Below, one piece after another: positions 1-5,985 of a stretch of DNA of 8,354 nt. Each line of letters begins with the position of its first letter. Position 1 is the stretch's first letter. Source of the stretch: Ruminococcaceae bacterium UBA6855 (GTDB lineage: Bacteria; Bacillota; Clostridia; Oscillospirales; Acutalibacteraceae); assembly GCA_002451755.1 (NCBI GenBank), contig DKDF01000049.1, forward strand, positions 1-8,354, in the 5' to 3' direction. The position numbers and the translations under genes were made by a program. The notes below the pieces were generated by a model, which saw nothing but the letters and a program-made list of their open reading frames with translations, searched no databases and had not been told where the DNA came from.

Positions 1-99
1 CGAGAGCACGCAGACCGCCCATATGAGCAGAGACACGGCGAGATACGGCAGCATATTGAAAAGCCGATGCCGCAACCCCGCAAAAAAAGTTATCTTCAT
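1..99 (-). CDS. Membrane protein, 5' part only (runs off left edge)
   Basis: Thirty-three codons are present, from ATG at 99-97 to the window edge, with no stop. The peptide begins MKITFFAGLRHRLFNMLPYL and continues into a hydrophobic stretch (about residues 17-33) that looks like a first transmembrane helix after a short basic cytoplasmic N-terminus. The ATG overlaps the TGA of the preceding membrane protein gene (ATGA, positions 99-96), so translation is probably coupled. A weak GGGGA Shine-Dalgarno sequence lies upstream, inside that gene. Its position, just after two ABC-2-like membrane proteins, suggests a third membrane component of the same system, but too little is visible to assign a family. 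Confidence 0.7.
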   Translation of the reverse strand, partial: MKITFFAGLRHRLFNMLPYLAVSLLIWAVCVLS

Positions 100-929
100 A
101 TTCGAGTCCCCACTGTTATTTTGAGATCGACATGCCGAACGGCGCGAAGAATGCACGCGACAATAATCGCCGCGAGCAGGCAGAAATACGCGCACGAAAA
201 GCCGACCGACGGCAGACCGGCATCTTCCGAGAAGCCGTGATTTGAAAAGACGGAGACGAAGAACGGGAGATACTTAAACCGTATCAGATATGAAATGATA
301 TGCTGCGCCGAGAGTACGGCAAAGCCCAACACACGGCTGCCGCTTAAATTTATCAAAAACAGAAGCGAGCCGCAGAAAAAGCCGTAGCCGAGATTCAGCG
401 CCAGGGCATAGAACGCCGCGAGATACGGCGTAACGGCAGGCATGAAAAGCTTCGGGTCGACTGTGATATGATAAGACGAAGCCGCCGCATCGCGCATGAC
501 GAGCTCATAAAACGGCGCGCTCCACACATTGCCCGCAAAGGCATTGGGCGAGAAGAATATCACGGTCACCGCGAGCGAAAACATATAATACACGGCGCAG
601 GAGAGCAGGATATACATGAGCTTTCCGACTACCCACTGCACCCGCGAACAGCGCACGAGCGAATACATCGCGCTCTGCTCGGTAAAAGGCGCGTCGGCGA
701 ACAGGAGCATAAGCCCGAGAAACATCAATGTCGCGATATGGAGCGTTGAGCTGTTATATATAAACGGCTCGAATATGTTAAGCGGATCTCCGCTCGCCCG
801 GGCGAACTGCATAAGATTCACGGAATCGAGCAGCAAAGCGGCGGCGCAGACGAGAAAAGCCGTTATAGTCCGCGCGCTGCCGAGCCATGTGCCGAACTGC
901 CAGCGCATCACAGAGAGACACTGTTTCAT
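96..929 (-). CDS. ABC-2-type membrane protein (putative permease)
   Basis: A 277-residue integral membrane protein starting MKQCLSVMRWQFGTWLGSAR. Hydrophobic segments at about residues 20-40, 62-80, 100-127, 165-195, 198-217 and 243-265 give roughly six helices. A short basic N-terminus and a polar loop after helix 2 (LVRCSRVQWVVGKL) resemble the region of ABC-2 permeases where a cytoplasmic coupling segment precedes helix 3. The reading frame stays open further upstream, to 1178, but that part is antisense-like sequence inside the preceding gene. ATG 929 is chosen because GGAGG sits just before it and it forms an ATGA overlap with the preceding stop. The protein is similar in size and plan to its upstream neighbour, so the two may form a heterodimeric membrane domain. 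No ATPase is visible. The ABC assignment rests on topology and context, not on a diagnostic motif; the substrate is unknown. Confidence 0.8.
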   Translation of the reverse strand: MKQCLSVMRWQFGTWLGSARTITAFLVCAAALLLDSVNLMQFARASGDPLNIFEPFIYNSSTLHIATLMFLGLMLLFADAPFTEQSAMYSLVRCSRVQWVVGKLMYILLSCAVYYMFSLAVTVIFFSPNAFAGNVWSAPFYELVMRDAAASSYHITVDPKLFMPAVTPYLAAFYALALNLGYGFFCGSLLFLINLSGSRVLGFAVLSAQHIISYLIRFKYLPFFVSVFSNHGFSEDAGLPSVGFSCAYFCLLAAIIVACILRAVRHVDLKITVGTRI

Positions 930-1693
930 TGCAGCAGCCTCCTTCGCGCAAAGAAGATGAACGCCACGCAGCCGAGCACCAGAAGCACCGCCTGATACAA
1001 AAACAGAAAGCCGAACGACGGCAAAATATCGGGCAGGATGGTATTGGTCGGGCTGAATTTTTCTTTTTGCAGCGCGCTCGCGACGAGATGCATCAGGAAG
1101 AACAGCACGAACGGACCGCAGAGAGCCACATATCTGTTGGGCACAGCAGCGGACAGAGCCGTGCCGATAACTCCCCACACGACGCCGAAGAGAAACGCGA
1201 GCAGGATTATCACTCCGACCAAGCCGAGCCCGCCCGCGACATTTTCGAACGGCTGCAATATGCTTCCGTCAAGCGGAGTTTTCGAGTGTCCGTTCGGGAC
1301 ATACGGGTCGCAGAAAATGAGCATTATGAGCGCAAACACCGCAAGCGGCAGAGCGTTTGCCGCGCCGCCGCAGACAGCATTTGAAAAAAGTCTTGAGAAC
1401 ATATATTTTCTGCGGCTCTTCGAGCGCACGAGCATAAAGCGCAGGTATCCGCTGTTATACTCATCGCAGAAACGAAACACGCCTGGCATGACGGTTATTA
1501 TCGGCGTAAAGATAAGATATCCGCCGAGCGCGAGGGACGAGAAGAAAAAATTGATATAATCTGCCTTGTTGTCCCACCGCGCAAAATACAGAAAATACTG
1601 ATACTGCGGCTCGACAAGAAGAACGAGCCCGAGCAGCAGGGATATCAACATCCCGGTTGAAAAGAGCTGGTTTTTTACATCCTTTCTGAGCAT
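926..1693 (-). CDS. ABC-2-type membrane protein (putative permease)
   Basis: A 255-residue membrane protein with six predicted helices at about residues 14-28, 52-71, 106-127, 156-182, 188-207 and 228-249. The loop between helices 2 and 3 reads CDEYNSGYLRFMLVRSKSRR (residues 76-95). Acidic then strongly basic residues leading into helix 3 are typical of ABC-2 permeases of the NatB/ABC2_membrane type in Firmicutes. The start at ATG 1693 has a GGGGTGAT-like Shine-Dalgarno sequence directly upstream and lies 13 nt after the stop of the LytM-like lipoprotein gene. Its own TGA overlaps the next ATG (ATGA, 929-926), so the two membrane proteins are probably made in fixed ratio. The paired arrangement suggests a transporter or a mechanotransmitting complex. 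Substrate and direction are not readable. Confidence 0.82.
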   Translation of the reverse strand: MLRKDVKNQLFSTGMLISLLLGLVLLVEPQYQYFLYFARWDNKADYINFFFSSLALGGYLIFTPIITVMPGVFRFCDEYNSGYLRFMLVRSKSRRKYMFSRLFSNAVCGGAANALPLAVFALIMLIFCDPYVPNGHSKTPLDGSILQPFENVAGGLGLVGVIILLAFLFGVVWGVIGTALSAAVPNRYVALCGPFVLFFLMHLVASALQKEKFSPTNTILPDILPSFGFLFLYQAVLLVLGCVAFIFFARRRLLQ

Positions 1694-1706
1694 AGGATCA
1701 CCCCGC

Positions 1707-2360
1707 TCAGGGCTTTATGATCGTTGCGGGATCAACACTTGCGCTGTCCTTCGTGGCTGAAATGTTCAGGTGAGGACCGGTTCCGTATCTGCCGACGAAG
1801 CCGATACTGTCGCCGCGGGCGACAACATCGCCCTCCTTAACGGAGAAATTTGCCGCGCTGTATTCAATGACATAGCCGTTGTCGCAGGTCAGCACGGCAC
1901 ACGGAGTTTTGCTTTCATCATCTTTGTTATATATCTTCGTAATTTTTCCGGCGGCGCAGGCAACAACTTTTGCGCCGAAATCAGCTTTGATGCTTATGCG
2001 TTTATACTGGGTGCTGTACGGAGAAGAAAGCTGTGTATAGCCGGGCACGGGCCAGATAAATCCGGCGGCGCTGACATTTGCATTTGAAGCATCTGTTTTC
2101 TTTGTTGTCTTTTCCGTCTGAGCGGCGGTGTCTGCTTCTTTGGCAGTGTTTGCTTCCTCTGCGGCGGTTTCCGGTGCGCCGCTTTCGGGAGCAATATCCT
2201 TCGCCGTGGTGTTCTCCCCGGTCTCTGCCTGCGCCCCTATTCCGGTCGGGTCGGCAGTTGTACTCGGGTCTGTTTCGGGTTTGCCGCTGCAGGAACAAAG
2301 TCCCAACATGAGTGCGATTGCGGCAGCGAGCGATACGAATCCTTTAGTGCGTTTCAACAT
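1707..2360 (-). CDS. Lipoprotein with catalytically degenerate LytM/M23 domain
   Basis: A 217-residue lipoprotein. The signal peptide MLKRTKGFVSLAAAIALMLG runs into lipobox LCSC, with Cys24 as the likely acylated residue. Residues 25-98 are a low-complexity Thr/Glu/Ala/Lys linker. Residues 101-215 match the M23/LytM (duplicated hybrid motif) fold: WPVPG, a SSPY turn, the G-x-x-V-x-A segment near 129-134, VKEGDVVARGDSIG, and GTGPHLN near the end. In active M23 enzymes zinc is held by His-x-x-x-Asp and the second His of H-x-H. Here these are Tyr119, Ser123 and Asn199; the YAHL histidine is also gone (YSAA), and only His197 remains. The domain is therefore probably a non-enzymatic binding or activator module, as in SpoIIQ- or EnvC-type proteins. 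The start at 2360 has AGGAGG 8 nt upstream; an in-frame ATG at 2414 lies inside the preceding gene and is rejected. It lies 19 nt after the first lipoprotein gene. Confidence 0.88.
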   Translation of the reverse strand: MLKRTKGFVSLAAAIALMLGLCSCSGKPETDPSTTADPTGIGAQAETGENTTAKDIAPESGAPETAAEEANTAKEADTAAQTEKTTKKTDASNANVSAAGFIWPVPGYTQLSSPYSTQYKRISIKADFGAKVVACAAGKITKIYNKDDESKTPCAVLTCDNGYVIEYSAANFSVKEGDVVARGDSIGFVGRYGTGPHLNISATKDSASVDPATIIKP

Positions 2361-2379
2361 TTTGTTTTCCTCCTTTTGG
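2361..2379 (-). promoter_or_regulatory. Ribosome binding site that fixes the LytM-lipoprotein start
   Basis: On the minus strand this 19-nt gap reads ACCAAAAGGAGGAAAACAAA directly before ATG 2360. AGGAGG at an 8-nt spacing is a strong Shine-Dalgarno sequence, and the start it selects gives a proper signal peptide. Confidence 0.8.
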
Positions 2380-3435
2380 TTACTCGTATCTATTCGTAAC
2401 GGCGTAAAATTCACCGGTTACGGCATTGATGATAATGTCATTTTCATATTCGCCGTATTTCTCCAGCGTTGCGGTAGTGGCGATGCAAAAACGCCAGCAC
2501 GGGAACACGGTCGAATTATATGTTTCGGGATCTTCGACCGACATATATTCAAAGCTTATCTCTTTTACTATAGAGTCTTTGACAAGTCCCGCGGCGGCAA
2601 GCTTCTTCTGCAAGACCGCGAGAACGCCGTCGAGCGTCATGACTCTGCTGTTTACGATTTTCGACTCGCCAAGCTCAAGTCTCGTGAGCCTTGCGTCAAC
2701 AATGCCCCTGTCGTCTATTGCGACGGTGCATCCGGTGCTGTCCGGCTCGCCGCTCGAAAGCGGTATTCCGTCGGCAACCTGGACATATTTATATTCATAT
2801 CTGCCGCGTTTGGCACGGTTGCCTCGCTCAGTCAGAGGCTCAACGACCTGCGAAGAGACGAGCTCAAAATCAGTCATTCCGAGGCGGCTGAGAAGCTTAT
2901 CCGACAGGCGGCGCGCCTCGTCGGGAGAGACATTGCAGCCCTTTGCCCAGCCGGGTTTCAAAGCAGTCGGATGGTTTGACGCGCTCAGGACTTCGGACAC
3001 GCCGAAATAAAATCCGCCCGGGAGCAGCCCGGCAGACGGATCGTCCTCCGCCGTTTTCTCCGCGCCGGGATTGAACATCGGGTCGTCGCCGGAGAAGAAC
3101 AGGTCTTCGAGCTCAAGCAGGTCGAAGAAGCGGTACTGCGCGGAATATGTCCGTATATCTCCGGTTATCTTCGGCACTTTTATATCGGCGTCGATATGCA
3201 CGGTTATGCCGCCGGACGAAATGTCGCGCTTGAGATGCTCGGATTCAGCGAGAGTCGGCACGCCCTCTCCGCGGCTGCCGTTATCGGCGGGAGCGTTCAC
3301 GAGGGACTCGACGAGCAAATCATTCGAGCTTTTTGCGCGCAGGACATTTCCGTCCATGACAGACTCGGGTGTTTTTTGGCAGGCTGTAAGCAGCAATATA
3401 GAAAAAGCAAGAAAAATCAAAGCAGATTTTTTCAC
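2380..3435 (-). CDS. Lipoprotein with PepSY/YycI-like C-terminal region (possible DUF6034)
   Basis: A 351-residue exported lipoprotein. The signal peptide is M(GTG)KKSALIFLAFSILLLTAC with lipobox LTAC, acylated Cys19. The mature protein has a segment GGITVHIDADIKVP (about 75-88), which resembles from memory the DUF6034 lipoproteins of Clostridia. A region YVQVADGIPLSS (217-228) is followed by a GIVDARL strand (244-250), and the C-terminus has FPCWRF...NDIIINAVTGEF (311-343). The last pattern, Trp/Phe then I-N-A-x-T-G, is typical of PepSY and YycI-like domains, which are often extracytoplasmic sensors or inhibitors. GTG 3435 is chosen because it gives a clean signal peptide and has an AAAGGGGA ribosome site upstream; the in-frame ATG at 3534 falls at the predicted transcription start. 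This is the first gene of the leftward operon. Function unknown; the family link needs a profile search. Confidence 0.8.
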   Translation of the reverse strand: MKKSALIFLAFSILLLTACQKTPESVMDGNVLRAKSSNDLLVESLVNAPADNGSRGEGVPTLAESEHLKRDISSGGITVHIDADIKVPKITGDIRTYSAQYRFFDLLELEDLFFSGDDPMFNPGAEKTAEDDPSAGLLPGGFYFGVSEVLSASNHPTALKPGWAKGCNVSPDEARRLSDKLLSRLGMTDFELVSSQVVEPLTERGNRAKRGRYEYKYVQVADGIPLSSGEPDSTGCTVAIDDRGIVDARLTRLELGESKIVNSRVMTLDGVLAVLQKKLAAAGLVKDSIVKEISFEYMSVEDPETYNSTVFPCWRFCIATTATLEKYGEYENDIIINAVTGEFYAVTNRYE

Positions 3436-3449
3436 AAAAAAGCATCCCC

Positions 3450-3491
3450 TTTCCCGCCGCCGAAAGCGGCTTTTAACAGGATAAAATCCTG
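3450..3491 (-). promoter_or_regulatory. Two hairpins in the 5' leader of the leftward operon
   Basis: The leader transcript contains CAGGAT-TTT-ATCCTG (3491-3477), a perfect 6-bp stem with a 3-nt loop. It is followed by GCCGC-TTTCG-GCGGC (about 3468-3454), a 5-bp GC stem with a 5-nt loop that ends next to the AAAGGGGA ribosome site. Neither is followed by a U-tract, so neither looks like a terminator. They could affect translation initiation or mRNA stability; this is inference. Confidence 0.4.
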
Positions 3492-3539
3492 GCGAAAAAT
3501 CCCGGTGAAAATAGTTTTTGGGAAGTCTTGACATTTTAT

Positions 3540-3568
3540 ATTATACACCGAGAAAATACATTTGTCAA
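3540..3568 (-). promoter_or_regulatory. Strong sigma-A promoter of the leftward lipoprotein/ABC operon
   Basis: On the minus strand TTGACA (3568-3563) and TATAAT (3545-3540) are both perfect consensus hexamers separated by exactly 17 bp. Transcription should start near 3533, giving a leader of about 98 nt before GTG 3435. All five leftward genes follow with gaps of 19 nt or less, so this promoter probably drives all of them. Confidence 0.88.
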
Positions 3569-3573
3569 ATTTA

Positions 3574-3601
3574 GCATAATAGCGCATAAAAGTGCGATTA
3601 T
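3574..3601. promoter_or_regulatory. Candidate operator between the divergent promoters
   Basis: GCATAATAG (3574-3582) and GCATAAAAG (3584-3592) form a direct repeat, 8 of 9 identical, with a 10-bp period. This suits the two helix-turn-helix units of an AraC-type regulator binding successive major grooves. An imperfect inverted repeat overlaps it: ATAAT-AG-CGCA (3576-3586) and TGCG-ATTAT (3593-3601). The site sits upstream of both -35 elements, at about -41 to -68 from the leftward start and -48 to -75 from the rightward start. The regulator assignment is inferred from the adjacent araC-like gene. Confidence 0.45.
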
Positions 3602-3613
3602 CAAAAAATTATG

Positions 3614-3642
3614 TTGATTTCCGCCGCGCGATATGATATGTT
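3614..3642 (+). promoter_or_regulatory. Probable promoter of the AraC-family regulator
   Basis: TTGATT (3614-3619), a 17-bp spacer and TATGTT (3637-3642) make a moderate sigma-A match. Transcription would begin near 3649, leaving a leader of about 58 nt before ATG 3707. The weak match would fit an activated or low-expression regulator gene. Confidence 0.5.
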
Positions 3643-3706
3643 TAAATTATCACAGCACAGCAATTATATTCAGTCTATATCAGCGGCAAGGACGGGAAAA
3701 ATCACA

Positions 3707-4516
3707 ATGTACGAAAACATCAAGCTTTTTCAGCACGACGGTGAGTGTCCGCTGGGCATACATTTTGTCGGCGAGACGCTCTGCGACGAGAAATACTGCA
3801 TCGAACGCAGAAACAGCGACATCGCCTCGTTTGAATACATCGCCGACGGACACGGCACGCTCGAAATAAACGGGCAGATTCTGCACCCGAAAAAGGGCGA
3901 CATATTCATGATAACCGAGGGCAGCGACCACCGCTACTACTCCCAGCGCGACGACGGCTGGCACAAGTTTTTCATCGGCTTTTACGGTCCCGTCATTGAC
4001 GAGCTTATAAGCTGTTATCTGCCGCAGAACACTTTCCTTTTCGAGGGCTGCTTTGCCGACAGCATTTTTCAGCACATTTTCGACATCGCTTTCAACGGCG
4101 ACGACATTCAGCAGGTGCGCTCGATGCTCGCCGTCGAGGTGTTCCGCCTGTTCAATCACATAAGGGATCACCAAAAAATAGAAAGCGAGGATCTGGCGGA
4201 CAGGATAAAGCGCAATATCGACAACCGCATTACGCAGAATCTGAGCCTCGACGGGCTCTGCGCCGATATGAATTATTCAAAAAATCATCTGATAAACATC
4301 TTCTCCGAAAAGTACGGAATAACTCCGTATCAATACTACATCAACTGCCGCATACAGATTGCAAAGGACTATCTTGCGACCACGAATATGCCCATAAGCG
4401 AGATTGCAAGCGTACTTTCATACTCCGATCAGCAATATTTTTCATATTCGTTCAAGAAGGAGACCGGCTGCTCTCCGAAGAAATACCGCGAGCTGATGCG
4501 CTGTGATATTTCGTAA
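3707..4516 (+). CDS. AraC-family transcriptional regulator with cupin-like sensor domain
   Basis: A 269-residue cytoplasmic DNA-binding regulator. Residues about 15-95 form an AraC-type cupin ligand-binding domain (FEYIADGHGTLEINGQILHP, then KKGDIFMI and a conserved H-x-Y region), the usual sugar-sensing module. Residues 163-265 are the DNA-binding domain with two helix-turn-helix units: LSLDGLCADMNYSKNHLINI (179-198) and PISEIASVLSYSDQQYFSYS (229-248). It ends with the family signature FKKETGCSPKKYRELM. An in-frame ATG at 3611 would add 32 residues, but it falls in the predicted promoter and the extra residues look non-coding. ATG 3707 is preferred, although its Shine-Dalgarno sequence (GACGGGA) is weak. 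The gene is divergent from the lipoprotein operon and 86 nt upstream of the phosphoesterase-symporter pair. The latter is the likelier target, since this subfamily often controls adjacent glycoside uptake genes. The ligand is unknown. Confidence 0.9.
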   Translation: MYENIKLFQHDGECPLGIHFVGETLCDEKYCIERRNSDIASFEYIADGHGTLEINGQILHPKKGDIFMITEGSDHRYYSQRDDGWHKFFIGFYGPVIDELISCYLPQNTFLFEGCFADSIFQHIFDIAFNGDDIQQVRSMLAVEVFRLFNHIRDHQKIESEDLADRIKRNIDNRITQNLSLDGLCADMNYSKNHLINIFSEKYGITPYQYYINCRIQIAKDYLATTNMPISEIASVLSYSDQQYFSYSFKKETGCSPKKYRELMRCDIS

Positions 4517-4528
4517 ATTTTGTTGGAT

Positions 4529-4566
4529 ATATTCTGATGATAACAGAATAGAAATATGATATTCTA
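4529..4566. promoter_or_regulatory. Repeated TATTCT motifs upstream of the phosphoesterase gene
   Basis: TATTCTG (4530-4536) and CAGAATA (4544-4550) are a perfect 7-bp inverted repeat with a 7-nt spacer. A third copy, TATTCT (4560-4565), pairs with AGAATA (4545-4550), and ATATTCT recurs directly at 4529 and 4559, 30 bp apart (about three helical turns). The stem is AT-rich with no U-tract, so a terminator is unlikely. This looks like a protein-binding site array, possibly for the adjacent AraC regulator. Confidence 0.45.
4532..4560 (+). promoter_or_regulatory. Tentative promoter of the phosphoesterase-symporter operon
   Basis: TATGAT (4555-4560) is a good -10 element. The hexamer 17 bp upstream, TTCTGA (4532-4537), is a poor -35, so the promoter may need an activator. 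It overlaps the TATTCT repeat array. The ribosome site AGCAGGTGAC (4591-4600) follows just before ATG 4603. Confidence 0.35.
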
Positions 4567-4602
4567 TATATTGATAATTGTTTCTCAAAAAGCAGGTGAC
4601 TT

Positions 4603-5985
4603 ATGAAAGACTTCAGCTTTTATCTTGTGGCCGATCCGCACTATTACGACAGCTCGTTCAAGCGCACCGGAAGCGCATATGAAGAGCGGAGCAGGACGGA
4701 TCAGAAATGCGTGGCGGAGACCCCCGCCATTATCGACGCCGGCTTTGAGCAGATAGCGAACGACAAAAGCACAGATATAGTGCTCATCCCCGGAGACCTC
4801 GTCTACCGCGGCGAATATCAGAGCCATGTCGGATTCCGCGAAAAGCTCTATAAGCTGCGCGACAGCGGAAAAAAAATATATCTCATCACCGCGCGCCACG
4901 ACTACGCTGAGGATCCAGTTGAGTTCGACGGCGACAAAACTATCCCCGTCAAGGGCATGGAGCGCGAGGAGCTGCGTGATTTTTACCGCGAGTTCGGATT
5001 CGACGGCGCGATAAGCGAGCACAGGGAGAGCATGTCATATGTGACGCAGTTGGCGGACGGGATTCGCCTGCTGGCGCTCAACTGCGACGGCGACTGCAAG
5101 GACTTCAAGGGCATCTGGGACGACCAGATGGACTGGGCTCTTGAGCAGATAAAGGACGCACATGAGAGCGGCAACTACATATTCGCGATGACCCACTATC
5201 CCCTGCTCCCGTTTTCGTCAGTCATGTATTTGCTCGGCGACGCGAAGCTGACGAACTGGCAGGAGACGGCAAACAAACTCGCAGACGCGGGAGTTGATCT
5301 GATATTCACGGGTCACATGCACGCGCAGGCGGTCACGGAATACACTTCGCCCGACGGGAACAAAATCACAGATGTTCAGACCGGCTGCTTTGTCGGCTGC
5401 CCGTGCGCCTACAGAAAGGTTACTTTCAAAGAGAACAACACCGTTGCCGACATAAAGTCGTATACTATTGAAGATTTCGACTACGACAAGGGCGGCAAAA
5501 CGGCGCAGGAATATTTCCAGTGGCGTTTTGACAGGATGATAACCGATATGCTCGACGCCATGGCATATGATTTTGACAAGTTCTCGTGGTTCTTCGGCGG
5601 TCCCGAGAAGAACAAGAAGCTTCGAAAGCCGATAACCGCAGTCGGAAAGCTGCTGCAAAAGCTGACGCTCAAAAAGCTCGGCAGAATGTTCTGCTTCAGA
5701 GTTGACAAGAGCATTGAAGACAGGCTCGTCAAGGATGTCGGCGTGGAGCTTGTCAGGAACGTATTCGTCGGCAACGAGCCGTATGTCAAGGGCACGCCGA
5801 TGTATGAGGCGATGGCGAAACTGCTCCGTCGGCTGCACCCGATAACGCACATAATAGAAAAGAAAGCGGGAAGCAAGAATCCGCTGCTCGCAGATATAGA
5901 CACGTTCGTGCTCTCGATGATTGGCGACGAAAAGCAGAGAGACTACGACGCTGTCATTGAGATCAACAGGAGGCAAATCAAATGA
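4603..5985 (+). CDS. Calcineurin-like metallophosphoesterase with helical C-terminal extension
   Basis: A 460-residue protein with no signal peptide or transmembrane segment, so probably cytoplasmic. Residues 1-285 are a calcineurin-like phosphoesterase domain with the metal-binding blocks in order: D11-P-H13, G64-D65-L, H99-D100, T197-H198-Y and G237-H238-M-H240. The family hydrolyses phosphomono- or phosphodiesters at a two-metal site. The third block, normally GNHD, reads A97-R98-H99-D100: the usually metal-binding Asn is Arg, while the catalytic His is kept. This may alter metal use or activity. Residues about 290-460 are a predicted helical, basic extension (KKLRKPITAVGKLLQKLTLK) that I do not recognise. 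AGCAGGTGAC is a near-consensus ribosome site for ATG 4603. The TGA overlaps the symporter ATG (ATGA), so the two are co-translated and the phosphoesterase probably acts on the imported compound or a product of it. The substrate is not determinable. Confidence 0.88.
   Translation: MKDFSFYLVADPHYYDSSFKRTGSAYEERSRTDQKCVAETPAIIDAGFEQIANDKSTDIVLIPGDLVYRGEYQSHVGFREKLYKLRDSGKKIYLITARHDYAEDPVEFDGDKTIPVKGMEREELRDFYREFGFDGAISEHRESMSYVTQLADGIRLLALNCDGDCKDFKGIWDDQMDWALEQIKDAHESGNYIFAMTHYPLLPFSSVMYLLGDAKLTNWQETANKLADAGVDLIFTGHMHAQAVTEYTSPDGNKITDVQTGCFVGCPCAYRKVTFKENNTVADIKSYTIEDFDYDKGGKTAQEYFQWRFDRMITDMLDAMAYDFDKFSWFFGGPEKNKKLRKPITAVGKLLQKLTLKKLGRMFCFRVDKSIEDRLVKDVGVELVRNVFVGNEPYVKGTPMYEAMAKLLRRLHPITHIIEKKAGSKNPLLADIDTFVLSMIGDEKQRDYDAVIEINRRQIK

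Noticed and set aside
930..1178. An 83-residue N-terminal extension of the second ABC-2 membrane protein gene
   Set aside because: It lies wholly within the preceding permease gene in another frame, is Arg/Ser-rich and low in hydrophobic order, and ATG 929 has a GGAGG site and an ATGA overlap.
2128..2979. Long plus-strand open frame opposite the two lipoprotein genes
   Set aside because: It is antisense to two genes with clear signal peptides, has no ribosome site and encodes no recognisable domain.
3528..3533. TTGACA on the plus strand as a rightward -35
   Set aside because: No acceptable -10 lies 16-18 bp downstream; TTATAC is only 7 bp away. The useful elements here are on the minus strand.
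3436..3534. Upstream ATG 3534 for the first lipoprotein
   Set aside because: It coincides with the predicted transcription start, would bury the signal peptide behind 33 charged residues, and has no ribosome site.
3611..3706. Upstream ATG for the AraC regulator at 3611 (or 3638)
   Set aside because: Both fall in or upstream of the predicted promoter and start site, lack a ribosome site, and the extra residues do not resemble the family.
3680..4174. Minus-strand open frame opposite the AraC regulator
   Set aside because: It overlaps the cupin domain coding region, lacks a ribosome site and has no family resemblance.
5218..5976. 252-codon minus-strand open frame opposite the phosphoesterase
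   Set aside because: Its product is a mirror of codon bias in the sense gene, with no motif or promoter, while the sense strand carries all phosphoesterase blocks.
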